Source: Actinomycetota bacterium (lineage in GTDB: Bacteria; Actinomycetota; Humimicrobiia; Humimicrobiales; Humimicrobiaceae). Taken from it: a stretch of 16,091 nucleotides of DNA. The stretch covers positions 1 through 16,091 of the forward strand of contig JAMCQQ010000167.1 of the NCBI GenBank assembly GCA_023379515.1, written 5' to 3'. The translations under genes were made by a program, and so were the position numbers. Position 1 is the stretch's first letter. The number at the start of each line of letters is the position of its first letter. The notes beneath the pieces were generated by a model. That model was not told the DNA's origin, did not search any database, and was given only the letters and a program-made list of their open reading frames with translations. Positions 1 to 8,036 of the stretch are shown piece by piece.

Positions 1-2
1 CC

Positions 3-110
3 AGATTCAAACCATCTGCCCAGACTGTTTCTTACAATAACCTGATTGAAAAAATATCCAGAGAAGTTATTTCAAATATTAGACATGTTCCTTCCTTAAT
101 GAATTCATGA
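3..110 (+). CDS. 3' end of an unidentified gene (partial)
   Basis: From base 3 the frame is open for 35 codons to a TGA at 108-110 and has no start in the window, so it would be the C-terminal tail of a protein whose body lies to the left. The translation has a mixed, soluble-looking composition; its middle (LIEKISREVISNIRH) could form an amphipathic helix. Lysine and glutamate codons are A-ending, as in neighbouring genes. I do not recognise the family. The frame is short enough to be chance, so this is a modest-confidence call; the sequence to the left would settle it. Confidence 0.4.
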   Translation, partial: RFKPSAQTVSYNNLIEKISREVISNIRHVPSLMNS

Positions 111-186
111 CTAAATATTTTTATAAGGATTTATATTTTATATAATTTTATTGTTTTTTTGTACAGATTCTTTTAAATATCAGATT

Positions 187-405
187 CTAAACGGGCTCAT
201 TTTTGGCAAGCATCTCACTTGCTGCCTTAAAATCTTCATCCCGAACCATTAACCTGACACCATTTACGATTGCCTGTGCCGGATACATGCTGCCTGCATC
301 ATCAGATATAATCCAGGATTTTATACAGCTGCATTCAAGCAAGCTTCTTAAAACCTCGGCCTCTATGCGGGTATTAAAAATTTTTAATGTTGTTAAATTT
401 TCCAA
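187..405 (-). CDS. DUF2007-type small protein (putative signal-transducing protein)
   Basis: A 72-residue protein with the DUF2007 layout: an N-terminal strand (LKIFNTRIEAEVLRSLLE) leading into a helix, a central strand with an aspartate pair (WIISDDAG), then GVRLMVRDEDFKAASEML near the end. Members of this family are small PII-like alpha/beta proteins annotated as putative signal transducers; no biochemical role is established. The start is a TTG (403-405) with no convincing SD. A TATAAT lies only 8 nt upstream, which suggests a leaderless or nearly leaderless message. The gene is divergent from the L,D-transpeptidase gene. Family assignment is fairly secure; function is unknown. Confidence 0.75.
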   Translation of the reverse strand: MENLTTLKIFNTRIEAEVLRSLLECSCIKSWIISDDAGSMYPAQAIVNGVRLMVRDEDFKAASEMLAKNEPV

Positions 406-413
406 TTGTTTCT

Positions 414-419
414 ATTATA
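414..419 (-). promoter_or_regulatory. -10 box just upstream of the DUF2007 gene (leaderless-type start)
   Basis: On the minus strand a perfect TATAAT occupies 419-414 and the TTG start begins at 405, leaving 8 nt. A normal transcription start 6-8 nt past the -10 box would fall at or just before the start codon. No good -35 hexamer is visible at the usual distance. The assignment is by pattern only. Confidence 0.5.
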
Positions 420-560
420 ATTTATGGAATTAACAAAAAACTTTGAGAATTTAAAAAATATTTCAAGCAATCCATTGCATTTATTTTATTATAAATATAT
501 AACTATAAAAATATTTTATACTTAAATATGATAACATATTAGGCAAGATTAAATAATAAA

Positions 561-1631
561 ATGAATTTCATGAAAAATAAATTAAAAATTTTAAATGTTT
601 TAACAATTCTAACTATTCTTGTAATATCTTTAAGTCTTATTATTTCTGCATGCAGTTCCGGCCCGGTTCAGCCAAATAATAAACAATCCGGCAATGAAAA
701 TATTGAAAGTGTTGAGAATAGCAATCAAGGAAACAGTGGCGGAAATAACGCTGTTTCGGATTCTGAAAGCAGTGTGGCGCAAGAGAGCTCAGGTGAGAGT
801 GTTGGCGGCAGCAATAACAGCATTGTTGATAACGGCAACAAAAGCACTGAAAGCACAGCCGTCGAAAGTACGACCACGGAAGGCACAGCTATAGAGAGCG
901 CGAGTACAGAAAATAGTCAGCAAAACAACGAAGAAGTGCTTGAAAAACCATCGGTAAAGCTAAGCATAATTCAGGGACCGGAATATGCCCAGGATGGCAA
1001 GATATGTTATTACAGGGTAAAAGCGGAAGTTACCGGAAATCCAGCTCCCCGGATTATTTTTAGTAAGGATGACAGCAATGGTACGTGGGGCAGCAATGTT
1101 GCTCAAGTAAACTTAACTCAGAATGAAACATATAATCTTGTAAGTGAGGTAAAAAATTCTGAAGGCAGCAGCACATCATCAATTACACTGCAATGGGTTA
1201 CCCCGGATAACACAAGCACAAACAACGGGGAAGCTTCGATAGATTATTCAAATCCCGGCAATTTCAGAATTGATGTGAATCTGACCGCACAGCTTGTTTC
1301 GGTTTATTACAAGGATAACCTGATTAGAAGCATGAGATGTTCTGGAGGCAAGGCTGAAACTCCTACGGTTACCGGGACATTTACAACCAATCAAAAAATT
1401 TATTATTCATGGGTGCCAAAATTCAATGAGGGGGCTTATTACTGGGTTAGATTTTATGGCGCTTATCTTTTCCATAGTGTTCCTTTCGATAAAAACGGCA
1501 ACATTATTGCTGAAGAAGCAAGTAAAATCGGAACTCCGGCAAGCCATGGTTGTATAAGATTGATGCTTGAAGATGCAAAATGGTTTTACGAAACGCTTCC
1601 TCTTGGGATAAAAGTCAATATACACTACTGA
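561..1631 (+). CDS. Lipoprotein L,D-transpeptidase (YkuD domain)
   Basis: A 356-residue exported enzyme predicted to cross-link peptidoglycan stem peptides through L,D (3-3 type) bonds, or to attach proteins to the wall. Residues 1-30 form a signal peptide ending in a lipobox (ISAC, Cys31), so the protein should be membrane-anchored on the outside. Residues 32-130 are a low-complexity Ser/Asn/Glu/Thr linker, probably a wall-spanning spacer. Residues 130-215 look like an immunoglobulin-like beta domain (VKLSIIQGPEYAQDGK...). The YkuD catalytic domain runs from about 233 to 356, with His305 in LFHSVPF and the signature SHGCIRL (His329, catalytic Cys331, Arg333). A second in-frame ATG lies three codons in (570); neither start has a clear SD. 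It appears monocistronic. The catalytic assignment is confident; the in vivo substrate is inferred. Confidence 0.93.
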   Translation: MNFMKNKLKILNVLTILTILVISLSLIISACSSGPVQPNNKQSGNENIESVENSNQGNSGGNNAVSDSESSVAQESSGESVGGSNNSIVDNGNKSTESTAVESTTTEGTAIESASTENSQQNNEEVLEKPSVKLSIIQGPEYAQDGKICYYRVKAEVTGNPAPRIIFSKDDSNGTWGSNVAQVNLTQNETYNLVSEVKNSEGSSTSSITLQWVTPDNTSTNNGEASIDYSNPGNFRIDVNLTAQLVSVYYKDNLIRSMRCSGGKAETPTVTGTFTTNQKIYYSWVPKFNEGAYYWVRFYGAYLFHSVPFDKNGNIIAEEASKIGTPASHGCIRLMLEDAKWFYETLPLGIKVNIHY

Positions 1632-1665
1632 CATCATTAGCTTAAATAAATAATAAATAAATAAT

Positions 1666-1671
1666 TATAAA
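1666..1671 (+). promoter_or_regulatory. Possible -10 box before the GlpA-like operon
   Basis: TATAAA sits 5 nt before the ATG at 1677, in a run of TAAA-like repeats (about 1641-1676) with no SD. It could be a third leaderless-type start. The surroundings are so AT-rich that such a hexamer is easily met by chance. Confidence 0.25.
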
Positions 1672-1676
1672 TTTAA

Positions 1677-3170
1677 ATGAGTACCATTAAGGCAGATGTT
1701 GCTGTAATTGGCGCTGGAATAATAGGATGCGCCATTGCAAGGCAGTTGAGTAAGTATAAGCTTTCCACGTTGGTAATTGAAAAAGAGGCTGATGTAGGAT
1801 GGGGGACCACAAAGGCAAATACAGGTCTTATACATCCCGGATATGCAGGAGAAAAAGGTTCATTAAAGCTAAGCTTGTGCCATAGAGGAAATATACTTTT
1901 TAGAAAAAATGCTGCTGAACTTGACATAGCTATAAAAAATACGGGATCGCTGCTGAATGTTTTCAGAGAAAGCCAGATTAAAATTCTGGAGAAAAATCTA
2001 AAACAGGGAAAAGCCCAGGGATTGCTTGGCCTTAAGATAATCAGCAACAAAAACGGTGCCCTGAAAAAGCTGGAACCTAATATTAGCAGAAATGTAATTG
2101 CAGGGCTCTATGCTGATGAAGCATGTATAATTTCTCCATATGAAGCGGCAATTGCGCTTTACGAGAATGCCAGAAAGAATTCTGTCAGATTTATGCTCGC
2201 CTCAAAAGTTATTTCAATAGAGTATGAAAAAACAAAAAAATGTTTTTTCATAAAAATACAACCAACCTCAAACAATTATTCAATTTATGGTTTTAAAATG
2301 GGATCAGTAATTGCGGCAGATTATATCATAAATGCTGCAGGGATTTATGCAGATGAAATCGCAAAAATGACAGGGGATTCGTCTTTTGAGATAAAAGCTG
2401 TAAAAGGACAGTATTATCTTCTGGACAGCGAAGCCTGTAAACTTGTTAAGAGGTTGAATATGAGAATTTCTGACCCCGAGACCAAAAAATCCAAAGGGAT
2501 GGTGGTAGGACCCACAACAGGCAACAATATAATTATAGGCTCAACCTATGAGGATACAGATAAAGATGATCTTTCAACAACAAAAGAATCGCTTGACGAG
2601 GTAAAAGTGAAATTGGGTCAGATGATTGAAAATATTCCTTTTAATAAAACAATAACCACTTTCGCTGGCTTGAGAGCAATTTCAAACACAGATGATTTTA
2701 TAATAGGTCAATGCCAGGCAAATAAGAAGTTTATAAATGCTGCCGGGATTCAATCACCCGGACTGACCTGCGCATTTATCATATCTGAAATAATTACCGA
2801 TCAATTAAAAGACGCTGGTTTAAAGCTCGAAAAAAATACCAAATTTGTTCCGGAAAGAAAAAGTTTTCCAAAACCCGCTAAGATCAAATTCAAAAATAAT
2901 CATGAATTATTTGAAAGGAACAGCAGTTACGGAGAAATAGTGTGCCGATGCGAGAGGACTTCAGAAGCAGAAGTCATAAATGCAATTGAGAATGGAGCAA
3001 CAACTCTTGACGGAATTAAGTTCAGGACAAGAGCCGGGATGGGAAGATGCCAGGGCGGATACTGTACTTTGAGAGTGATGAAATTATTATCGAAGAAGCT
3101 AAGCATTCCTGTTGAAAAAATTACAAAATCCGGAGGAGATTCTTACCAGGCAAAAATTGTAATGAATTGA
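1677..3170 (+). CDS. FAD-dependent glycerol-3-phosphate dehydrogenase-like oxidoreductase with [2Fe-2S] domain
   Basis: A 497-residue flavoprotein of the anaerobic GlpA type. GAGIIG at residues 12-17 opens an FAD-binding Rossmann fold, followed by the conserved GLIHPGYAG region and a DAO-fold body with FAGLRAI and a C-terminal FAD-contacting stretch (AAGIQSPGLTCA). The last ~80 residues are a BFD-like domain with four cysteines in the pattern C-x-C-x32-C-x4-C (Cys423, 425, 458, 463), suited to a [2Fe-2S] cluster. The family oxidises glycerol 3-phosphate or a similar 2-hydroxy compound and passes electrons on through Fe-S and flavin partners. The two downstream genes are the usual partners of this protein in Clostridia and Thermotogae. 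No glpK or glpF is in the window, so the substrate is not proven; a 2-hydroxyacid such as 2-hydroxyglutarate is an alternative. Confidence 0.85.
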   Translation: MSTIKADVAVIGAGIIGCAIARQLSKYKLSTLVIEKEADVGWGTTKANTGLIHPGYAGEKGSLKLSLCHRGNILFRKNAAELDIAIKNTGSLLNVFRESQIKILEKNLKQGKAQGLLGLKIISNKNGALKKLEPNISRNVIAGLYADEACIISPYEAAIALYENARKNSVRFMLASKVISIEYEKTKKCFFIKIQPTSNNYSIYGFKMGSVIAADYIINAAGIYADEIAKMTGDSSFEIKAVKGQYYLLDSEACKLVKRLNMRISDPETKKSKGMVVGPTTGNNIIIGSTYEDTDKDDLSTTKESLDEVKVKLGQMIENIPFNKTITTFAGLRAISNTDDFIIGQCQANKKFINAAGIQSPGLTCAFIISEIITDQLKDAGLKLEKNTKFVPERKSFPKPAKIKFKNNHELFERNSSYGEIVCRCERTSEAEVINAIENGATTLDGIKFRTRAGMGRCQGGYCTLRVMKLLSKKLSIPVEKITKSGGDSYQAKIVMN

Positions 3171-3242
3171 TGCAATTTTTTAAATCACAGTAAATCCTTT
3201 AAAAGCTTATCTCGATTTTAAATTAAAAAAGAATATTTTTAC

Positions 3243-4607
3243 ATGCTTAAATTGATAAAACAGACAGAAAATAAAATTAAAAACTCAAGTGATTCGGAAT
3301 ATGACCTGGCAGTGATCGGGGGCGGTCCTGGTGGCATGGCTGCTGCTGTAAAAGCTGCAGAGCTTGGTACAGAAAAGATTTTGCTTATTGAAAGAGACTC
3401 CTTTTTAGGTGGAATTTTACCTCAATGCATTCATGCCGGATTTGGAATTAAAATTTTTAATAGTGAGCTGACCGGCCCGGAATACTGCCGGTTGTTTATT
3501 GAAAAGATAAGAAATATTTCGATTGAAGTGATGCTGGACGCAATGGCGCTGGCGCTGGATTTAAAAGAAGACAAAAAAAACATAATTGTTTCAAGCAGGA
3601 ATTTTGGCATAAAAAGAATTACAGCCAAAGCAATCATACTATCTCTTGGCTGCAGAGAAAGAACAAGGGGACAGATTTTAATTCCTGGTTCACGGCCGGC
3701 AGGAGTTTTAACTGCAGGTCTTGTGCAAAGAATGGTAAATATTGAAGGTTTCCTACCGGGAGAAAATATTGTAGTCCTTGGCTCTGGTGATATCGGGCTA
3801 ATAATGGCAAGGAGGCTTGTTCTCGAAGGCTGCAACGTCAAAGGAGTTTTTGAATTGATGCCGTTTTCAACAGGACTGCTTCGGAATATTTCACAATGTC
3901 TGGAGGATTTCGAAATACCGCTTTATCTTAGCCATACAGTGACAAAAATTTATGGCAATAAAAGGGTTGAATCCATAAATGTTGCCGCAGTTGATAAAAA
4001 TTTAAAACCGGTTGAGGCAAAAACAAAAAATATAAAATGTGACACTCTTCTTTTATCTGTTGGATTGATACCTGAAAACGAGCTTTCAAAAACAGGGAAA
4101 ATTGAAATTGACCCAAAAACAGGAGGGCCAGTCGTAGATGAAAATCTGCATACATCCCAAAATGGAATATTTGCCTGCGGAAATTCACTTTTTGTAAATG
4201 ACCTTGTGGACAATGTAACTGAAGACGGATATCTGGCTGCCCAAAGTGCGGTGGCTTTTCTAAACGGGAGTCTGGAAAATAAAAAACTCGGAAAGAATGA
4301 AAAGCTTATTAGATGTAAAAAGCTTATAAATATAGGGGCAGGAGAAAATATAGCCTATATTGTTCCTCAAAAAGTCAGCGGCAAATCCGATGTTAATTTC
4401 AGGATAAGGGCAAGTATTCCGGTTAGAAATGCTTTTATTGAATTTTCAAATATCGGCATTAAGAAAAAAATTAGATTTGTAAATCCCGGGGAGCTTATAT
4501 TTATAAAAATAACTAAGGATGAGTTTGAAAAATTTCAGGAAGGCACTATAAAAACTGCATCAGATAATCTCAAAGTTTCTATTAAAAAAGAGGTGCAGGA
4601 TCAGTGA
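3243..4607 (+). CDS. FAD/NAD(P)-dependent pyridine nucleotide-disulfide-type oxidoreductase, partner of the GlpA-like protein
   Basis: A 454-residue protein with two dinucleotide-binding folds: FAD site GGGPGG at residues 26-31 and a second GSGDIG at 180-185 for NAD(P)H. GGILPQCIHAGFG follows the first fold and is typical of oxidoreductases paired with GlpA-like proteins. The late FACGNSLFVNDLVDNVTEDG stretch (from about residue 310) is the FAD-ribityl-binding motif of this superfamily. It probably moves electrons between the flavin/Fe-S centres of its neighbour and NAD(P) or a membrane acceptor, in the role filled by GlpB in E. coli. The ATG has no obvious SD and follows the upstream gene by 72 nt. 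Its last bases overlap the next gene (GTGA), indicating translational coupling. Family is secure; the precise electron acceptor is not. Confidence 0.85.
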   Translation: MLKLIKQTENKIKNSSDSEYDLAVIGGGPGGMAAAVKAAELGTEKILLIERDSFLGGILPQCIHAGFGIKIFNSELTGPEYCRLFIEKIRNISIEVMLDAMALALDLKEDKKNIIVSSRNFGIKRITAKAIILSLGCRERTRGQILIPGSRPAGVLTAGLVQRMVNIEGFLPGENIVVLGSGDIGLIMARRLVLEGCNVKGVFELMPFSTGLLRNISQCLEDFEIPLYLSHTVTKIYGNKRVESINVAAVDKNLKPVEAKTKNIKCDTLLLSVGLIPENELSKTGKIEIDPKTGGPVVDENLHTSQNGIFACGNSLFVNDLVDNVTEDGYLAAQSAVAFLNGSLENKKLGKNEKLIRCKKLINIGAGENIAYIVPQKVSGKSDVNFRIRASIPVRNAFIEFSNIGIKKKIRFVNPGELIFIKITKDEFEKFQEGTIKTASDNLKVSIKKEVQDQ

Positions 4608-4969
4608 AAAAGAAAATCACATGCATAACCTGCCCCACCGGCTGCTTGTTGGAAATAGAGTACGACTCAACAAAAAAAAGAATAATTTCTCTTAAGGGCA
4701 ATCAATGCAAAAAGGGCCATAAGTTTGCACAGGATGAAATATTTGATCCAAAAAGAATTATGACCACAACGGTAAAGATAAATTCAAGGTTTTTTAAAAG
4801 GCTTCCAGTCAGAAGCAATATTGCCGCTCCCAAAGGCATGATTAAAAGAATGGTAAAGGAAATTAAAAAAATTCAAGTTGCTGTTCCTGTAAAGATGGGC
4901 GATACTCTTGCAATAAACTTCCTGGGTACCGGTGCAGACATCATTTCCAGCACAACCATAGAGAAATAA
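4604..4969 (+). CDS. DUF1667 small iron-sulphur-type protein of the oxidoreductase operon
   Basis: A 121-residue protein starting with GTG that overlaps the preceding stop by four bases (GTGA), with a purine-rich SD (GAGGTG) just upstream. Near the N-terminus it has C7-x2-C10-x3-C14-x20-C35. This resembles the [4Fe-4S]-binding segment at the start of molybdopterin oxidoreductases, so a cluster is likely. The C-terminal part (VRSNIAAPKGMIKRMVKEIKKIQVAVPVKMGD...) is conserved in DUF1667. Proteins of this family are nearly always encoded beside a GlpA-like and an FAD/NAD oxidoreductase, and probably form the third, electron-transferring subunit of that complex. There is no signal peptide. Family and operon role are confident; the cluster type is inferred from cysteine spacing. 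Confidence 0.88.
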   Translation: MKKKITCITCPTGCLLEIEYDSTKKRIISLKGNQCKKGHKFAQDEIFDPKRIMTTTVKINSRFFKRLPVRSNIAAPKGMIKRMVKEIKKIQVAVPVKMGDTLAINFLGTGADIISSTTIEK

Positions 4970-5003
4970 ATAAGCAATTTTATAATCATCGTTTTATCGT
5001 TTA

Positions 5004-6116
5004 TTACTTGAGATTTTCAGGGTTTAATTCCTTGAGGCTGTCAATAACAAACCTTCCATCTTTTCGTATAAGAGCCTTATCAAAATAAATTTCACCCCCG
5101 CCGTACTCCGGGGTCTGTATACATATGAGATCCCAGTGAATTGCCGATCTATTTTTATTGGTCGCTTCTTCGTAGCATCTTCCAGGGGTGAAATGGAAAC
5201 TCCCCATGATTTTTTCATCAAACAAAGCATCTTTCATAGGCTTTAGTATAAAAGGATTTATACCCATGGCAAATTCTCCAATGTATCTGGCACCTGCATC
5301 AGTGTCAAGTACATTGTTAAGTCTTTCAGTATTGTTTGAGCTGGCTTTTATAATTTTGCCATTTTTAAATTCAAGCCTTATATTTTCATAAGTAAAACCC
5401 TGAAAAACAGCAGGAATATTAAAAGAGATAAAACCATTTACAGATTTTTTAACTGGAGCCGTAAAAACTTCACCATCCGGTATGTTAAATTCCCCGGCGC
5501 ATTTGATTGCAGGGATATTCTTTATTGAAAAAGAGAGATCCGTGTCTTTTCCTTTGATATGGACCACATCAGTTTTATTCATCAAGTCAACCAGCTTATC
5601 CATCGCCTTTGACATTTTGCTGTGATCAAGATTGCATACATTAAAATAAAAATCTTCGAAAGATTCAAGGCTTGTGCCTGCAAGCTGAGCCATTGAATTA
5701 TTAGGGTATCTTAGCACAACCCATTTTGTATTGTTGACTCTTTCTTTAGAGACTATGTCCGTATAATATTTAGAGTAAAGATTCATCTTTTCGCTTGCAA
5801 TATCGCCAAGCTCGCTTACGTTTTCATGGGCCCTGATACCTATATAAGCATCGATGCTTTTCATTTGCAAAAGATCGATTTTTGCCATAAATTGTAATTG
5901 CTCAATGCTGCATTCTTTCAGTATTTCTCTTAGAATACTGGTATCTTTCAGATTAATGAAAGGTATTCCGTCAGTTTTATATACTGCTCTAACAATTTCT
6001 TTTATGAGCTCATGCGGAGAACTGCCAAAACATTCGATCAATACATTTTCATTTTTTTTAACTTTACAGGAATAATTTACAAGTGTATCAGCCAGTTTTT
6101 TTACTCTGGGATCCAT
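5004..6116 (-). CDS. M29-family metallo-aminopeptidase
   Basis: A 370-residue cytoplasmic peptidase of the thermophilic aminopeptidase (AmpS/PepS/AmpT) family, which removes N-terminal residues from short peptides using two metal ions. The N-terminus (LADTLVNYSCKVKKNENVLIE) and the C-terminal metal site match the family: Glu281 in the IGEFAMG stretch, His308 in GSFHFTPG, and the His327-x-Asp329 pair in SAIHWDLI. Length is slightly below the ~400 residues usual for the family. The start is supported by a strong SD (AGAGGAG, 5 nt before the ATG). The gene is convergent with the oxidoreductase operon (34-nt gap) and divergent from the HD-domain gene; no operon partner is seen. Confidence 0.9.
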   Translation of the reverse strand: MDPRVKKLADTLVNYSCKVKKNENVLIECFGSSPHELIKEIVRAVYKTDGIPFINLKDTSILREILKECSIEQLQFMAKIDLLQMKSIDAYIGIRAHENVSELGDIASEKMNLYSKYYTDIVSKERVNNTKWVVLRYPNNSMAQLAGTSLESFEDFYFNVCNLDHSKMSKAMDKLVDLMNKTDVVHIKGKDTDLSFSIKNIPAIKCAGEFNIPDGEVFTAPVKKSVNGFISFNIPAVFQGFTYENIRLEFKNGKIIKASSNNTERLNNVLDTDAGARYIGEFAMGINPFILKPMKDALFDEKIMGSFHFTPGRCYEEATNKNRSAIHWDLICIQTPEYGGGEIYFDKALIRKDGRFVIDSLKELNPENLK

Positions 6117-6373
6117 ATTAACTCCTCTGACAATTTAATATTTTTGCGATTATTTTTAACCCAACGTTTTATGTGACTCTTTTAGCTTATCTATTATTTT
6201 AATTCTCTGTACTCCATATTAACTTCCCATCCCAATTTACCCCATTTTTCAAAGTATTGAACTTGCAGTCAATTATATAACAGTCATCTTATTTAGTTAA
6301 TAATAGAGAAAAAGGAAAAATTTTATAATTTATCACTAATTTTAAAGTCTGAAAAATAACTTCTATAATCTGT

Positions 6374-6379
6374 TATAAT
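6374..6379 (+). promoter_or_regulatory. -10 box for the HD-domain gene (leaderless-type start)
   Basis: A perfect TATAAT at 6374-6379 is followed by 7 nt and then the ATG at 6387. A second TATAAT lies 10 bp further upstream (6364-6369). There is no SD before this ATG, yet the protein's conserved N-terminus begins right here, so the start is sound and the transcript is probably leaderless or nearly so. No strong -35 is visible. The rest of the 6117-6386 intergenic region is AT-rich and shows nothing else I can name. Confidence 0.55.
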
Positions 6380-6386
6380 ATTTTCC

Positions 6387-7532
6387 ATGACTATTATTGT
6401 AAAAAAACCACTACTATTAAAAATCTATGAAGCAGCCAGCATGCAAAGATGGAACGACCAGATCCGCATGGTAGAACTTACCGAGTTAGATAAACAGGCG
6501 CACAAAATGATAGCAGCTTATGTTATTGGCAAATTCGAAGAAAGTGAAAGTAACAGACAAATAAACTGGATCGGCATAATAGAAGACGGACTATTCGAAT
6601 TCCTGCAGCGCATAGTGCTGACAGATTTAAAACCTCCGCTTTTTTATGAAATCAAACAGGATAAGGAAAAATATTTAAAATTAAACACATGGGTTTATCA
6701 CAGGATTTACCCATTTATAGAATGCCTTGGTAAAGATTTTTGTAATCGCTTTAAGAATTATATAATGGACTTTACCGAGAATAACGAGCGCAAAATAATA
6801 GGAGCTGCACATTTTTATATTACCAAATGGGAGTTTGACATAATCCAACAATTTAATCCACACGGATATCAGATTAGGGAAATTAGAAACAGTATTAAAA
6901 AAGAGCAGAAAAAATATAAGAACATCGCCGGAATGAAAAAACTTACTCGTTCAAAAGAATTGACTGCTTTTATAGATATATGCGGGCAGCTTCGTTTTCA
7001 GGTTCGCTGGAGCCATCTTTACAGAGTGCCGAAAACTTCGGTACTGGGTCATATGCTTATAGTGGCAATTTTTTCCTATCTTTTTTCACTACAGTCAAAC
7101 AGGAGCAGCGATGTAGCTGTAAATAATTATTTTACCGGTCTTTTTCATGATTTGCCCGAAGTGCTGACAAGAGACATAATCAACCCTGTTAAAAAATCCG
7201 TAGAAGGGCTTGATGACCTGATTAAAGAATATGAAAAAAGTGAAATGGATAAAAAAATTTACAATCTGATTCCTGAGCAGTGGCATGGCGAGATCCGGAT
7301 GTTTACGGAACATGAATTTGAAAATATACAAAACAGGGATGGGGATCTGGTAAAAGCTGCCGATGATCTTGCTGCCTTTATCGAAGCCTACCTTTCAATA
7401 ATAAATGGCATACATAATGAAAATTTGGATGGTGCAATGAAAAATTTGAAAGAAAAATATAAAGGCATGGTTGTGAACGGGATAAATTTTGGTAAAATCT
7501 ACGATGATTTTGATTTTAGAATAATAAACTGA
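6387..7532 (+). CDS. HD-domain phosphohydrolase-like protein
   Basis: A 381-residue soluble protein with a conserved N-terminal region (IYEAASMQRWNDQIRMVELTELDKQAHKM) and a C-terminal HD domain. Metal-binding residues of the H...HD...D pattern are visible: His222 in LGHMLIVA, His254-Asp255 in GLFHDLPEV, and an aspartate at 326 or 327 in KAADDLAAF. The HD superfamily comprises metal-dependent phosphohydrolases, and this layout resembles the YfbR-like nucleotidase branch (HD_3), but the large N-terminal half makes the substrate uncertain. The gene begins at a leaderless-type start and is followed 47 nt later by the zinc-ribbon gene. No membrane segment is present. Confidence 0.82.
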   Translation: MTIIVKKPLLLKIYEAASMQRWNDQIRMVELTELDKQAHKMIAAYVIGKFEESESNRQINWIGIIEDGLFEFLQRIVLTDLKPPLFYEIKQDKEKYLKLNTWVYHRIYPFIECLGKDFCNRFKNYIMDFTENNERKIIGAAHFYITKWEFDIIQQFNPHGYQIREIRNSIKKEQKKYKNIAGMKKLTRSKELTAFIDICGQLRFQVRWSHLYRVPKTSVLGHMLIVAIFSYLFSLQSNRSSDVAVNNYFTGLFHDLPEVLTRDIINPVKKSVEGLDDLIKEYEKSEMDKKIYNLIPEQWHGEIRMFTEHEFENIQNRDGDLVKAADDLAAFIEAYLSIINGIHNENLDGAMKNLKEKYKGMVVNGINFGKIYDDFDFRIIN

Positions 7533-7579
7533 TTTATGTTAATATAGCTTATCTATTTATTAACTTAATTGGAGGAAAT

Positions 7580-8014
7580 ATGGCAAAAGTATGTGTAGAG
7601 TGCGGCAAAGAAATTAAACAGGAAACAGATTCACCTTACTGCAATAAATGTGATGAAATGCTTGATAAAAGATTTGAAGAAATCGAAGGAAACATTATTG
7701 TTTTTAAAGAGCTTATGGATAAGGAAATAGAAGTTTTAAACAAGTTTGAAAAAGAAGATATCGCAGAGCTTTATTTAAGAGTCTATGAAGATTTTAAAGA
7801 AGATGGTGATTTTACTGAAGACGAAGCCAGAATTTTAAATATAATTCAAAAAACTTTTAACCTTTCTGAAAATGATATCGGTAAGGACAAAGTAGTTATT
7901 TTTAAAGAGAGTCAGGTTAAAAAAATTGATAAGACAAAATGTCCCGAATGTGCAAAAGATATAAAAGAAGATTTCAATCTTTGCCCCTATTGTGGATATA
8001 AATTGAAACTCTAA
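7580..8014 (+). CDS. Small protein with zinc ribbons at both ends
   Basis: A 144-residue acidic protein. It begins with a zinc knuckle (Cys5, 8, 21, 24) and ends with a second zinc ribbon (CPEC...CPYCG; Cys121, 124, 135, 138). The ~95 residues between are highly charged and helical, with an acidic helix-loop-helix (EDFKEDGDFTEDEARILNIIQKTF) reminiscent of TerB/EF-hand-like folds. I do not recognise a named family; zinc-ribbon proteins of this size often act as adaptors. The start is fixed by one of the best SDs in the window (GGAGG at 7571-7575). It lies between the HD gene and the large propeller/transglutaminase gene, 22 nt before the latter, so the three may be co-transcribed. Confidence 0.8.
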   Translation: MAKVCVECGKEIKQETDSPYCNKCDEMLDKRFEEIEGNIIVFKELMDKEIEVLNKFEKEDIAELYLRVYEDFKEDGDFTEDEARILNIIQKTFNLSENDIGKDKVVIFKESQVKKIDKTKCPECAKDIKEDFNLCPYCGYKLKL

Positions 8015-8036
8015 GTCAGGTGTTTTAAGACTATTT

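Noticed and set aside
3207..3224. TTTAAAA/TTTTAAA hairpin between the first two oxidoreductase genes
   Set aside because: All-AT stem and the neighbouring genes clearly form one functional set; no reason to call a terminator or attenuator.
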